From: Adiantum capillus-veneris
Taxonomy: Eukaryota > Streptophyta > Polypodiopsida > Polypodiales > Pteridaceae
NCBI GenBank assembly: GCA_014529385.2
Contig: CM043963.1
Span: 3,353,001-3,417,000, forward strand
Length of the DNA stretch: 64,000 nt
Direction: 5' to 3'
Shown here piece after piece: positions 46,641 to 59,504 of this stretch (position 1 is its first letter; every line of letters starts with the position of its first letter). Position numbers and translations under genes: made by a program. The notes under the pieces are model-generated. The model did no database searches and was not told the origin of the DNA. It worked only from the letters and a program-made list of their open reading frames with translations.

Positions 46641-46674
46641 AAGGGCCCCTAGAGGGTTCATATTTTTCCTAATG
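46641..46674 (-). repeat. right terminal inverted repeat (outer part)
   Basis: Partner of the left end. A C-rich tract (46482-46512) lies inside it. Confidence 0.5.
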
Positions 46675-48880
46675 TTTTGTAAGCACTACATGTTTTGGTG
46701 CGAAGATTGAGTAGAGTTTTGATGAACTTACACTCGCATAGGCTGATCTATAACACGGCGTATAGATGTAGCTAGCATTTCAAACAGCATGGCTGTTCAT
46801 AAGAGCTAGGGGTTCCACCCTGCGTGGATCTCCTATTCTCTCTATAGCACTAGGCATGCATATAGGAGCACAATTTTGGTGGTACGACCACACATGTGAT
46901 TACGCAATCACCCAGTATGTGTTGATGATCTTTTTTTTGGACATCTTCACAATTTGTTTTTCAAGAAAACTATCTACCAAGGGGTAGTCATAACGTTCTT
47001 TCCAAACTTTCACCAAGGAGCTTGGTTTAATCAATGAAATTTTGATATGGTAAGCTTACAGGTTGAGGGATCTACTTGACTTCCGGGTAAGTATCATGTA
47101 ATTTCCACCTCATGGTAAGTACATGTTTTTTGGATCTATTTTCCTTTCCAATTAAGTTTTCTTAAGTTCTGTAAACGGGATGTTTGAGCTAGAAGGCTTT
47201 CATCCAGTTTTCTCTTTAGCCAAGTGACAAGGTCATGTAAGAGCATAGCATTTTGAGAAAATAATGATATTTTCTCTCTTTCCTGTTCATCAAGATACCA
47301 TGATGGGTTTGACTCTTGTTGAAACAATTACAGACCTACATGGTATGGTTCTGTTTGGCACATGTTGTTGCATGGGACACAACATGGTCTAGGAACTCAA
47401 GGAGTTATGTTTAGCCAGTGTGGAGCATGGATAATGAGGGTCTCTCTCACGCACGTCGCATGCGTGTTTACAGTTACCTCCATACCCAAGTACGTATTGT
47501 ACTTGCAGGATGTTCAGACATTCTTACAAAAGACATATTCCACATGTGGAGAATGTGAGTCTCTGGGACTGACACTGGCGACTAATTCCTAATGATGTGT
47601 CGCAACGAAGGTCCTAGGTGCTGGTCACATCCATTTTCTAGACCTTTTTTTGCACATCGTATCAGGAATAATTCTAGTGGTCAAAAAATTTTGGGTACTT
47701 AGAACGACTTGTTAAAGTTACAAGTGTTACTCAACAACATTAACGGATGGTTGTTTATACATATAGCAAGGCTATGAGTTGTTAATGAAAAAGTTTCATT
47801 GTTTGTCCCTAGAAGTGATTAATCTTTCATCTTCTATTATGGTTCAAACATTTCAGCAAGGCTTGAAAATGATTGTCACTGAAAGTATTTAGTTCCTTCT
47901 GAGAACTATTTACATTCCTCTTTAATGTGTGCTACGCACATCACATTCTCCATAAGTATTGGCAAGGATGATTATGTATATCCAGGTTCGGATCTGTTTT
48001 TTGCTAAATACATGCACACTAGGTGTTATGGGCCCTAGTGTTTAGCAAAAGCTGATTTGGAACGGCATGCGTATTCATCAAGTTGTTTCTTATGAAGCAT
48101 TTTACACTCTATGTGCAGTATCTCTATGAGATTACTTTTAGTTCTACCATCACCAATAGAGTTCATGGCTCGGTTTGGGTGCTTGTGGAATGTTGTATGA
48201 TATTGTGATCCCCGTTTACCAATCATCTGGGAAGACCGTCTGTAAACTGTGGGGGAAACACACCTCAGTACTTTCAGTTATCCAAGGGGATAGACATGTT
48301 ACAAAGTGTAATCTTGTGCTAAAGGATATGCAAAGTGCGTACGTTAGCACCAAGAAATCCAATCAGTAAGCATTTATTGCTCTACTTGGAGTTTGCTTAC
48401 CATAAGTTAAAGCATGTTTGCAACTAGGTTTAGTCTCTTCATGTATGAGTCAGATTCTCAACCTTAAACACTAATTATGGTGGGGTTGTTTACTGATGAT
48501 GAAATTTGAGAACAAGTCAAGGACTTCAACTTGGCTGATGAGTTATGTCAGCAAGTTACTTTCATGGAAAGTGACAAGAAGTACTCTTTTTGGTACATCT
48601 TTGTTGTGATAAACTTGTTTAGCATGCTCATGAGCATTCATTGAGTCTACACACTATGTTTGGATAGGAACCGGTACCATCAGATGGTTGCAAATGGACA
48701 ACAATGTAGAAAATCAAGATGTTACTCTTGATTTCATTGAACCTCCTACTGAACCGGGTTCTGCTCAAATGAACCGTTGGATCCATGAGGGATGCCACGG
48801 TGGAAAACATTAGTGTTCTTATGAAGATACCATCGCTTGTGTTTTCGCGGACAAAATGCTTCTCCAAGGGGAGAGTAATG
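46675..48880. other. unassigned, probably decayed interior of a family I element
   Basis: No domain can be read. The stretch ends with a purine-rich AAGGGGAGAGTAA directly before the family I LTR, as an element interior would. Confidence 0.35.
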
Positions 48881-49053
48881 TCAGACCAATTCTACGAGCG
48901 GACAGTAGGCCAAGGGCTAGGGACTGAATGGCTTAGTACGGCTAGGAGCCGAGGGCCATGCATACTTTAAGGGGACCTACTTGCAAGGGCCAAGGGCTAT
49001 AAGTAGGGAGGTTGGTAGGAGAACCACATGCCATTCTACCCTTTGGCCTTTCA
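48881..49053 (+). repeat. LTR (family I, copy 2), probably a 3' LTR
   Basis: TGTCAGACC to TTTCA, preceded by a PPT-like AAGGGGAGAGTAA and not followed by a PBS. It shares with 32224-32421 the GGGACTGAATGGCT(T/C)AGTACG block and GGGCTATAAGTAGGGAGG. Its 5' partner is not visible. Confidence 0.7.
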
Positions 49054-52000
49054 ACCAGGCTACTAAGGGGGGCCGACAGGCAAACAAGAACTTCGGTTCC
49101 AGCCAGCCAATGTGAATTTGATGTTATTAACACTCCCATAGGGCATTAATAACATGAGTTATGTGAATGAAATCTCTGGCTATTAGAAAAGCACACCTAC
49201 AAAAGCCAACAACAAGGATGAGAAAGGAAGACTGAGCCTTCCATCCACTTAGTGAAAATTTTGACATCAATTTTTTGTATAGGACAATTAGTAGGTGCAT
49301 CAATAGCATTAGAGTGACAACAAAATGTATTTCACCATACAATTTCAAGCAAGGGGCAGAGTACCCTAAAAGAACACCCTCAAATTGTAGCAAGTAACAC
49401 TTTTTTGAAGTACCACAAGAAGATATAACCCTCAAGAATCATGAGCATCAATCTGATTAACTAGATACCATGTTTTTTGTTCTGGCAATATTTTTTCCAT
49501 CAAAATAGTTTTATTTACTTTCGCTTTTTGACACTAAATTTTTTTTTTGTAAAAATGTCATAAACATTTACCTAACAACATACAAACGAACAAGTATACT
49601 AAAGAAGCAGATAACCACAATTTGAATGAGTTTCAGACAAAAATGCAATACTTACAATGCAAGTTACCAATCAACTTGAACTTTAAAACACTCAAAGAAT
49701 ACATGTGGAAAAGGCCATAGAAAGAGCTAACATGGTTAGACAACGTATAGCACCTACAACTACCGGACACCCGATTATGCATAGAAACAAGTGGCTAGAA
49801 TACTTGACAAAGATGTAAGAGTAGTAGGTTTTTCCAAAACCAAGGAACACCTCATAAAGTTCTCTCAAATACTGGAGAAGCTCGGGGTCATGGAGGAGAT
49901 CGATTTTAATTTTAAAAACATTGAGCGAAATATGTCATAACATCATAGACAAAGTAAGAGTACTACAATTTGGATGTTGAACAAACAGAATAAGTGTGCA
50001 TGAATAAGTGTCTATGAATTGAATTGAACTATCTCCTCTAGAGTTTGATTTTCAAAACACTCATGAAGAAGACCTTTTTGGGGAGATTTTAAAAACTATG
50101 ATAACAATGTCTACATCTACTTACTAACGATATCAGGTACAAACACACACACACGCCACGGAAGGCAAATATCATTCACCATATTTTGGCTGCATACTTA
50201 GTAGTAGAGCGTCAAAATACCCTAGCAAGAGAGAATGACAACAGCCTTAGAAAGATAAGACACTTCCACCAAAAGCTCACTTAGCAACTACACATCAAAA
50301 ACTTGAACCACCAAAAGCGACTCACGGTGAGCTCAAGTCGGCGGATTCATTTGATAGCAAAAGGTGATGGATAAACAGAAGGGGGAGAGCAATTGCTGGA
50401 GAAGATGAGAGTTCTCACCTTTAGCTTTTTAAGCTTTCAGTTTCATTTTCTCTTAGTTTCTTCTGGACACTTTATCAAATTCTCCCGAGATGTAACTTTT
50501 TGGGTCTCATAGGTCATCCCTTTTGGACACTTTTGGACTACAAACACATAGAAATCATACAAAAAACACTTGCAAACGTCAAAAAAAATTAAAGGCAATT
50601 ATGCCTTGCCATCTTTTATCTACATCAAGTTTTCACATTTCAACTCATCTTGTATGTCCATCCATTGCCATCCGGTATGTCATTCTTTCAAACCTCACTT
50701 TTGGACGAATTTCAATTATTTCAAAAATTACTAAGCCAATCTCATGTATTGTTTGATTTTACCTAATGTGATGGTAGCAAAGGTGAGAAAATGGGAGAAA
50801 GCTAGGAGAGTGATCAACAAGGCAAGGATGGCCATAATGTACATATATTGTAACCAATGCTTGTGTAGATGGTAGAAATGAAGTTAATCAATCAAGGGTA
50901 GGAGGCTCATGGTGAGCCGACGTAGCCCTCAGATATTGTCTAAACATTTGGATATCCAATATGCTTCCCTAAATGGTAGGCATTCATTTACTATGACTTG
51001 TGTACCATAGGCTAAAAGCACACTTTGGTGGTACAAAAAAGATTGTTCTTAACAACACCTTTGACAAATCTTTAAGCTACAATTTTTACATGTCACATGA
51101 AAAACTACCTATCATACTATATATCAAAGGATAGATCTTCAAAAGGAGAATCTAAAAACACAAGGTCCGAAAAGTTTTGACCTAAACTACAAAAATTTTA
51201 CCCACTTTTTCATTGGTAGAAGTAAAATAAGTCCTTTTTTTGTACTACCAAACCACACTTTCGCAGAATCATTACTATTAGCTTTCTAAATACATCAAGT
51301 AGAAATAGCCATCACATGGAGGGTTCTAAATTCCCCCGCGTGCTATGCGACACAATTACACAATTACCATAGGGTAGAGGGTTCTTCATTGCGTAGATGT
51401 GCGCTTGTACGCGATAATCTCTCAAGAATGACTTTTGGTTTATTATGGTTCTTCTCATTGAATTTGGTGGTGGAAAAGAAAAACCGTTACCTTTTTCATT
51501 TCATTATCTAGATCATTTTTACCCATCTTATTTAGAGGTCAAGTATGATTAAGTCAATGTTGTGGTATTTTCTGGACCTCACCAAAGTTATCCAAAACAT
51601 CCCAACAGGGAAGAAATAAATAAGCGGTCTCTTGAATTCCTCAGAGATTAGGTCTTCCCTAACCCAATGCCAAACAAAATCTATAGCTATACCAACAGGG
51701 TTATGACCAAGCACTCAAAGCTAAGGTAGTCAAGTCTACAAATGAGTCTGTATTCACTAAGTGAACCAATGATTCATGGCCTTTAAAATTACCAATTACA
51801 ATCAACCATGGGAAAACTCTATGAACACAAAGGATAAGGGTATAGAGCTCTGAAGACTACAAAGGATAAGAGAACTAGTGAAAGCAGGCTGCAGAGCTAC
51901 GACCATCCACAATGAACATTGTTCCTTGCATAAAACCAGGGCACTTTCCACAACACAGAACACTGGGCCGTCAGAGAAGCAAGAAGCTAACTCCTGTGAT

Positions 52001-52100
52001 GACTGTCAAGCATCTAATTCTATTGAATATCACGTGACGCAACGACCACCACATAGAAGGCAGCCAATAGCATATAACAGGGAAAGTCACTGTCCTTTCC
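49054..52100. other. no gene recognised
   Basis: Three kilobases of AT-rich sequence. Open frames are short and unsupported. The last few hundred bases before 52358 may be intergenic or 3' flank of the NFU1 gene. Confidence 0.4.
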
Positions 52101-52357
52101 CTATCCCTTAAAACAAGCACCATACATGTGCCCTAAGCATCAGAACTGATAACGAGCAATTGATTGGGTGTTAGTGTTGCTAGTTAATGCAAACCCCAGT
52201 ACAAAGAAGACTATTAAGTTGCAAATCACGAGACAACTGCATCCTTTACGGCACTCTGCACCTATGTTAGGTGTGCATTGATAACAGGAAAAACCCATGC
52301 AACAGGCAACCCTTAATACACATGGCAAGTGCACAAACACTAGCCTATTGTATCAAA

Positions 52358-52549
52358 TTAAGCATCAACCAATATTACAGATGTTATTTCTGGAAATTTG
52401 TCCTTGACAGCAGCCTGAATCCCCATGCCGATCGGAGGGGGACCTTTGAATTTTACTTTGCACTCCCCATTCTCAACAGAAACAACATCTACTGAACCAC
52501 CATAGTTATGAATTGCTGGCCGCAAGATGTCAAGATGGGCATTCACAGA
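52358..52549 (-). CDS. NFU1: terminal exon of plastid NFU/NIFU1-like Fe-S scaffold gene
   Basis: Chloroplast NFU proteins hold and pass on iron-sulfur clusters. The exon begins at 52549 after a good acceptor (TTTTTATGCAG), in phase 0, and reads SVNAHLDILRPAIHNYGGSV, later GMGIQAAVKDKFPEIT, ending with TAA at 52360-52358: 63 residues. This matches the second, C-terminal NifU-like domain of NIFU1-type proteins, which naturally lacks the CxxC of the first domain. The catalytic first domain and transit peptide must be encoded upstream on the minus strand, at higher coordinates; I do not find them up to 64000. Either the intron exceeds 11 kb because of the retroelements at 52960-64000, or this is an orphaned exon. 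The exon itself is undamaged. Confidence 0.82.
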   Translation of the reverse strand, partial: SVNAHLDILRPAIHNYGGSVDVVSVENGECKVKFKGPPPIGMGIQAAVKDKFPEITSVILVDA

Positions 52550-52619
52550 CTGCATAAAAAGTACCATCAGTGATCAAAAAAAGAAAGTACAAATGTACTT
52601 TCCCAAAAACCATTTTAAC

Positions 52620-52785
52620 AGATTACAAAAGAGCAAACTGTGCTGAAAACAGAATAGACATTTATTCACGATTGCGAGGTAACCATATTATAGAAGCCCA
52701 AAAGATTACAAAAGAGCAAACTGTGATGAAAACAGAATAGACATATATTCACAGTTGTGAGGTACCCATATTATAAATACCTCAA
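52620..52785. repeat. tandem duplication, about 84 bp x 2
   Basis: AGATTACAAAAGAGCAAACT begins both units (about 52620 and 52704), and CATATTATA closes both. It lies in the presumed intron of the NFU1-like gene. Confidence 0.85.
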
Positions 52786-52959
52786 CAGTTTAGAAAAGAC
52801 AGAACTTGCAAACTGTAGGAAGTGACAAAGAAAGAATAAAACACTTGCACAAACACACAATCAAAAGACATGCATTACCAATAAGAGGAATTTATGGTCA
52901 AAGGCTTTAAACTTCTTTTTTCAAAAAAGATAGATAAACAACTCCTTCAAAATGAAGCA

Positions 52960-53361
52960 AACAAACCTTCAGTGATGAAGGCCTTTTCCTATAGACAATA
53001 CCTCTCGGTTCAAAAGGAAGTCCACAACAGTATTTCTCCACCTGCTCATCCAAGGTGACTAGTTTGAAAGACGCAACTGACAGATAGGATTTTGATTGTA
53101 AGTCTGCAAAAAGGTGTCTCCTACCTCACTTGATTTCATTAACTTTGAAATGGTTGAGGCCAATACAATAGGAACTGACTCACCCTTGAGTTTCACATCC
53201 AATACAAGATCTCTGCCTTCGCTATTCTCAAAATAGAGCTCCCTAGCCCAAGAGTCCACTAACACATAGCTCTTGTGTTGCCAAGGCATCCCCAAGAAAA
53301 CATTACACCCCTCAAGTGGCAAAATATGAAAGTCCTGTCCAATGTAGTCGTAGCAATGCAA
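52960..53361 (-). pseudogene. Ty3/gypsy pol fragment (protease to RT linker)
   Basis: Minus-strand frame from 53361 reads FHILPLEGCNVFLGMPWQH, the conserved stretch after the gypsy aspartic protease, then a hydrophilic linker ending in QTYNQNPICQLRL. A second frame (about 53055-52960: LVTLDEQVEKYC) looks like the continuation after a frameshift. No RT core is found. It lies in the presumed NFU1 intron, on the gene strand. Confidence 0.6.
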
Positions 53362-53684
53362 GCGAGATTGCCTATGAGAGGTGTCACACTACCGCATGCC
53401 CTGGTACCGCTAACACTACATCCATATGTGGCCTCATCTTCTCAGGCTATCGTGTTCATGTTCATTGTGTTAGTGCCAAAAATAGTTAGCAAAATCGAAC
53501 CTGTTAATGGAGAATTGTACATTCGTAAACTTGGTATCAGCCAATAATCCGATTGTTTGAAAGTATTGTTTTTCCTTACAACTGTATTTTTCTTAGAATA
53601 AACCCAGAAAAAGTTGTAACTATAGGCAGATCGTCTGATGGCAAATCGTCTGGCATTAGATTATCTTCATTGTCACTGCCAACT

Positions 53685-54634
53685 TGTCACGTGACACATC
53701 CAATCCTATGTGTCCGTGGACAAGCTACAGCATGACAAGGGTTCCGTCAATCCAATCAATCTAGATTTAGAAGTGTTCTGGCACTTTTGTGAGTCTGTAC
53801 GCAGACCGTGCATGCCCAGGCACTTAGTGTAGATGCGTATCCTCTGGTTGCACACAGCATGATCATAAGCATTCCCATCAGAATCCTTCAGGGGAATTTT
53901 CCAGTGCATTTAGCCTATTTTCCCTATTTTTGACATTTTTCACTTATTAATTTAAGTGACTTTTGTTGGGAACGGAGTAGGGCAAATTGGATAAGATAAT
54001 ATATAAGCAAACCAAGGCTAGCACTAATTGGTAGAAGAGGCAACAGGAGCACAAGCTCAACAGGCAACTTCTCAACAAGAACCCGCTTGGTGGCGTTTCT
54101 CCTCCAAGCAAGACACCCTAGCCCTAACGTTTTCATCAGCCATAGCTTCATCGCCAAGAGAAGCGTTTTTCATCCAAATTGCATCGCCATACCACCTCAG
54201 CCTGGCGTTTTCCAGAACCCCCAAATTGCCCCATTTGCATGGCGTTTTCAGCAGGTAAAGCACCAACAGTTTTCAGCCTTTGACCACTTAAAGACCAGCA
54301 GATTTCAGCCGCAAGGATCAGCCCACAGTAGCGTTTTTGTTTCCAGAGATTTTCAGCCATTAGCGTTTTTCGGACAGCAGCAGATCAGCCTCAGATTTCA
54401 GCCAATCCTTTGGAGGAGGGTTTTACAACGTCTCTGGTGTCGGATTTCTCTTCTCTCTCTCTCTCTCACTCTCACACACTTTCACGCACAATGTCCATCC
54501 ACTTGTTTGTGATCATTGCACTCTCTCATTAAGAACGGAAGGCTCTCCCTTCCATAAGAACATAAAGGAACCTTGAGCACATTACGGAGCACTCATCTTG
54601 AGAAAGAACAACATTTATTCCGCTGCACCTAACA
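53685..54634 (+). repeat. solo LTR E1 (950 bp)
   Basis: It starts TGTCACGTGACACATCC, ends GCTGCACCTAACA and is flanked by CAACT at 53680-53684 and 54635-54639. It has the same family start and end as E2 and E3 but is about 275 bp shorter. The middle is filled with AGCGTTTT/CAGATTTTCAGCC-type repeats. No PBS follows, as expected of a recombined solo LTR. Confidence 0.9.
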
Positions 54635-54639
54635 CAACT

Positions 54640-57436
<2,797 letters not shown>

Positions 57437-57566
57437 AAACCCTAACCCTGAAATCAAAAACCCTAATTCTAATGAAACCCCTAACTCTAAAACCAAAAAC
57501 CCTAATTTTGCATAAACCCTAATCCTAAAATCAAAAACCCTAATTCTGCCCTAACCCTAACCCTGA
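57437..57566. repeat. degenerate interstitial telomere-like repeats
   Basis: About ten CCCTAA units, mostly spaced by AAATCAAAAA or similar, with two direct CCCTAACCCTAACCCT-type runs at the right end. Both sides carry TGACGTGGC (57413 and 57571), so the block sits between short direct repeats. Confidence 0.75.
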
Positions 57567-57568
57567 TT

Positions 57569-58116
57569 TGCTGACGTGGCAGGATGACACGTGGCCTGCT
57601 GTACAGACATCAGCGTGATTTACGGAAAGCCGGGCAGCTTTTTGGCGTTGCTTTTTCTACGCAAATTGCTAAGAAAGAGAGAGAACCCTCTTTGCTTTAT
57701 TTTAGCAAGAGAGAGAGAAAGAGAAAGCCTCTTTGCTTTATTTATTAAAAGAAAGAGAGAGGAAGAACTTTTGCTTTATTTTCAAAGCTTTTACTTGAAG
57801 CTTTTGATTTCAGCTTTTGGGGCTCTACTTTTAGCAACCCTTGTAACTTTAAATATGTGAGCAAGCCTCTCACAACTCAGAGCATCTGGACGCAGAGTCT
57901 GAGTGTGAGCGCCTGCCCGCACTCTTGTACTTTGAACTCAGATTAATATAAAAAGAAATACCGATAGAGGCATCAATCTTTGGGGCCAATATCTCTAGGC
58001 ACGAAACTCCGTCGGGCCAGTGTCGAATAAAATTGTGAACGGTGAACTGTTTTGAAGTAGTTATTTCGTGCTGTCGTGATAGATTCTTGACTTAGAGTGT
58101 CCAAGTCTGTTAGAGT
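57569..58116 (+). repeat. probable 5' LTR of element F
   Basis: The segment before the PBS holds a TATA-like AATATAAAAAG near 57946. The 5' boundary (TGCTGACGTGGC) is a guess and the 3' end lacks the canonical CA. Confidence 0.4.
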
Positions 58117-58128
58117 GGTATCAGAGCA
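58117..58128 (+). other. element F primer binding site
   Basis: TGGTATCAGAGC, initiator-Met type, followed by the element F leader. Confidence 0.8.
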
Positions 58129-58373
58129 CGGCCGATTTCTCTTCTACGGGAAATCCAATTTCAAATTTTTTTTCCGCAACACCTATGGCTTCAGGCAAAG
58201 ATTAGTCGACTCCCTCTGCATCCGGAGATGCGGAAAGGAATCACAACAAAGATTCCGGCAAGGGGTATGGCCCGCTCGGCCTACTCAAGCGGAGCGTCGT
58301 CATACCATCCCCAAAACCCGCTCTCAAGAAACCTTCTGCTCACAAGAAGTATACAGAGAAGGAATTAGAAGAG

Positions 58374-59504
58374 GTGGTTGATGCACGAATTGCTCAGCTT
58401 TTTGACGCGCAGAACAAAGCTAAAAAGCACGACAAAAAGCAGAAGAAAGGTGCTGACTTCCCGGGTTATTTGGGTCGTCAGTCTATTTTGGAAAAGGCAA
58501 GAAACAGAAGAAGCGTGTTCGATTTGAAGGAGTACCCAGTTCTTCTTCTTCTTCTTCTTCTGACAGTTCTTCTAGATCATCTGATTCGAGCAAAGAAGAA
58601 CAAAAAGGAAAAAAGCGAAGCAAGAAGCAACGCTTCGGAAAGGGCAAAGAAAGGCAAAGAAGTCTGAATCTCGCCCCGTGAGTGACAGTTCTACTGAGGA
58701 CTCGTCTACAGACAGTTCGGACTCTAATGAGAGCAACTTTTATGCAAAGAAGAAGAATTTTTATAAAGCCAACCAGTATGACTTTCTGGAAGACAAAGCA
58801 AGAAAGTCCGAGAGTTTAAGGAAGGTGGACAGTCAATTAAATTTGACACTTTTTCTAGTTATAGAGATGCTTCAAAGGCTTTGTCTTTTGTACAACAGTT
58901 TGACATCGCTTTCGCGGGAGGGCGTTACTCAGAGCACTCTAAGATTCGGAGAGATGCCTCTTACTTTAAGGGGAATGCTCCAACTTGGTGGTCCACGCTT
59001 CTATTAAGCAAGACTACGCCAGTTAAATGGCTGAAATTCAACAGGCTTTTATTCCTTCTTGGCTGACTAGAGAGTATGAACGCGATATACGAACTGCTTG
59101 GAACCATCTTCGGATGACCAAGAAGGATACAGTGGACGCTTATTGCGAGAGATTCTGGAGCTCTTTTCTACCCGCCTCTTCATTTAAGAAGATCTCGTTC
59201 AAGGAGCAGTTTGAGCGGTTTACCTTGGGTCTACCTACAGAGATCCGAGATCACTTCTTAGATCAGAAGTCAGCTTCCATTCAGGAGTTGATGAGTCATG
59301 CAAAACGGGGTTTTGCCATTCACTCTGGCAGTCTGACCTACCCCACCGATGAGATCATGACACAAAGAGCTGAACAGACTTCGACAAATAAAAGTAGAAA
59401 GAGAAAGAGCAACTCAGAAAAGAAAGGTGCACGACCCAAGCTTACTCCTCAGGAGTGAGCTCGCTTCATCAAGGAGGGGAAGTGCTTTGAATGCAGGGAA
59501 ACTG
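58374..59504 (+). pseudogene. element F gag (Ty3-type), frameshifted and cut by E2
   Basis: A Lys-rich and Ser/Asp-rich N-terminal part (58374-58800) changes frame twice. The retrotransposon-gag domain is clear at 59027-59458: AYCERFWSSFLPASSFKKIS and RFTLGLPTEIRDHF. After a TGA at 59456-59458 (compatible with CGA to TGA) the zinc knuckle opens with GKCFECRE (about 59480-59500). It is severed at 59504 by the LTR of E2, so the second half of the knuckle and all of pol are missing from the window. Confidence 0.75.

Larger units (their letters stand above)
35456..46674. mobile_element. candidate 11.2 kb DNA transposon with imperfect TIRs and convergent genes
   Basis: The left end (35456, CATTAGGATATATATGAACC) and the reverse complement of the right end (46674, CATTAGGAAAAATATGAACC) match at 27 of the first 34 positions. 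Looser similarity continues inward: ATTAAGG(C/T)TAAT, AAATGTAGG, then AT-rich TTTTGACC-containing sequence on both sides. Between them lie two rightward genes and two leftward genes that converge on a palindromic spacer. All introns are short (75-93 bp). I could not find a convincing target duplication and cannot name the superfamily; the boundaries are therefore provisional. Confidence 0.55.

Noticed and set aside
35430-46710. A target-site duplication for the candidate transposon
   Set aside because: Bases outside the matching ends (GGTAT on the left, TTTTG on the right) do not agree, so none is claimed.
49127-49435. A 102-codon minus-strand ORF as a retroelement fragment
   Set aside because: Hydrophobic and slightly pol-like in tone, but no motif could be aligned with confidence.
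57590-57860. An 89-codon ORF after the telomere-like block
   Set aside because: Lies in the presumed LTR of element F and consists largely of Arg-Glu repeats.
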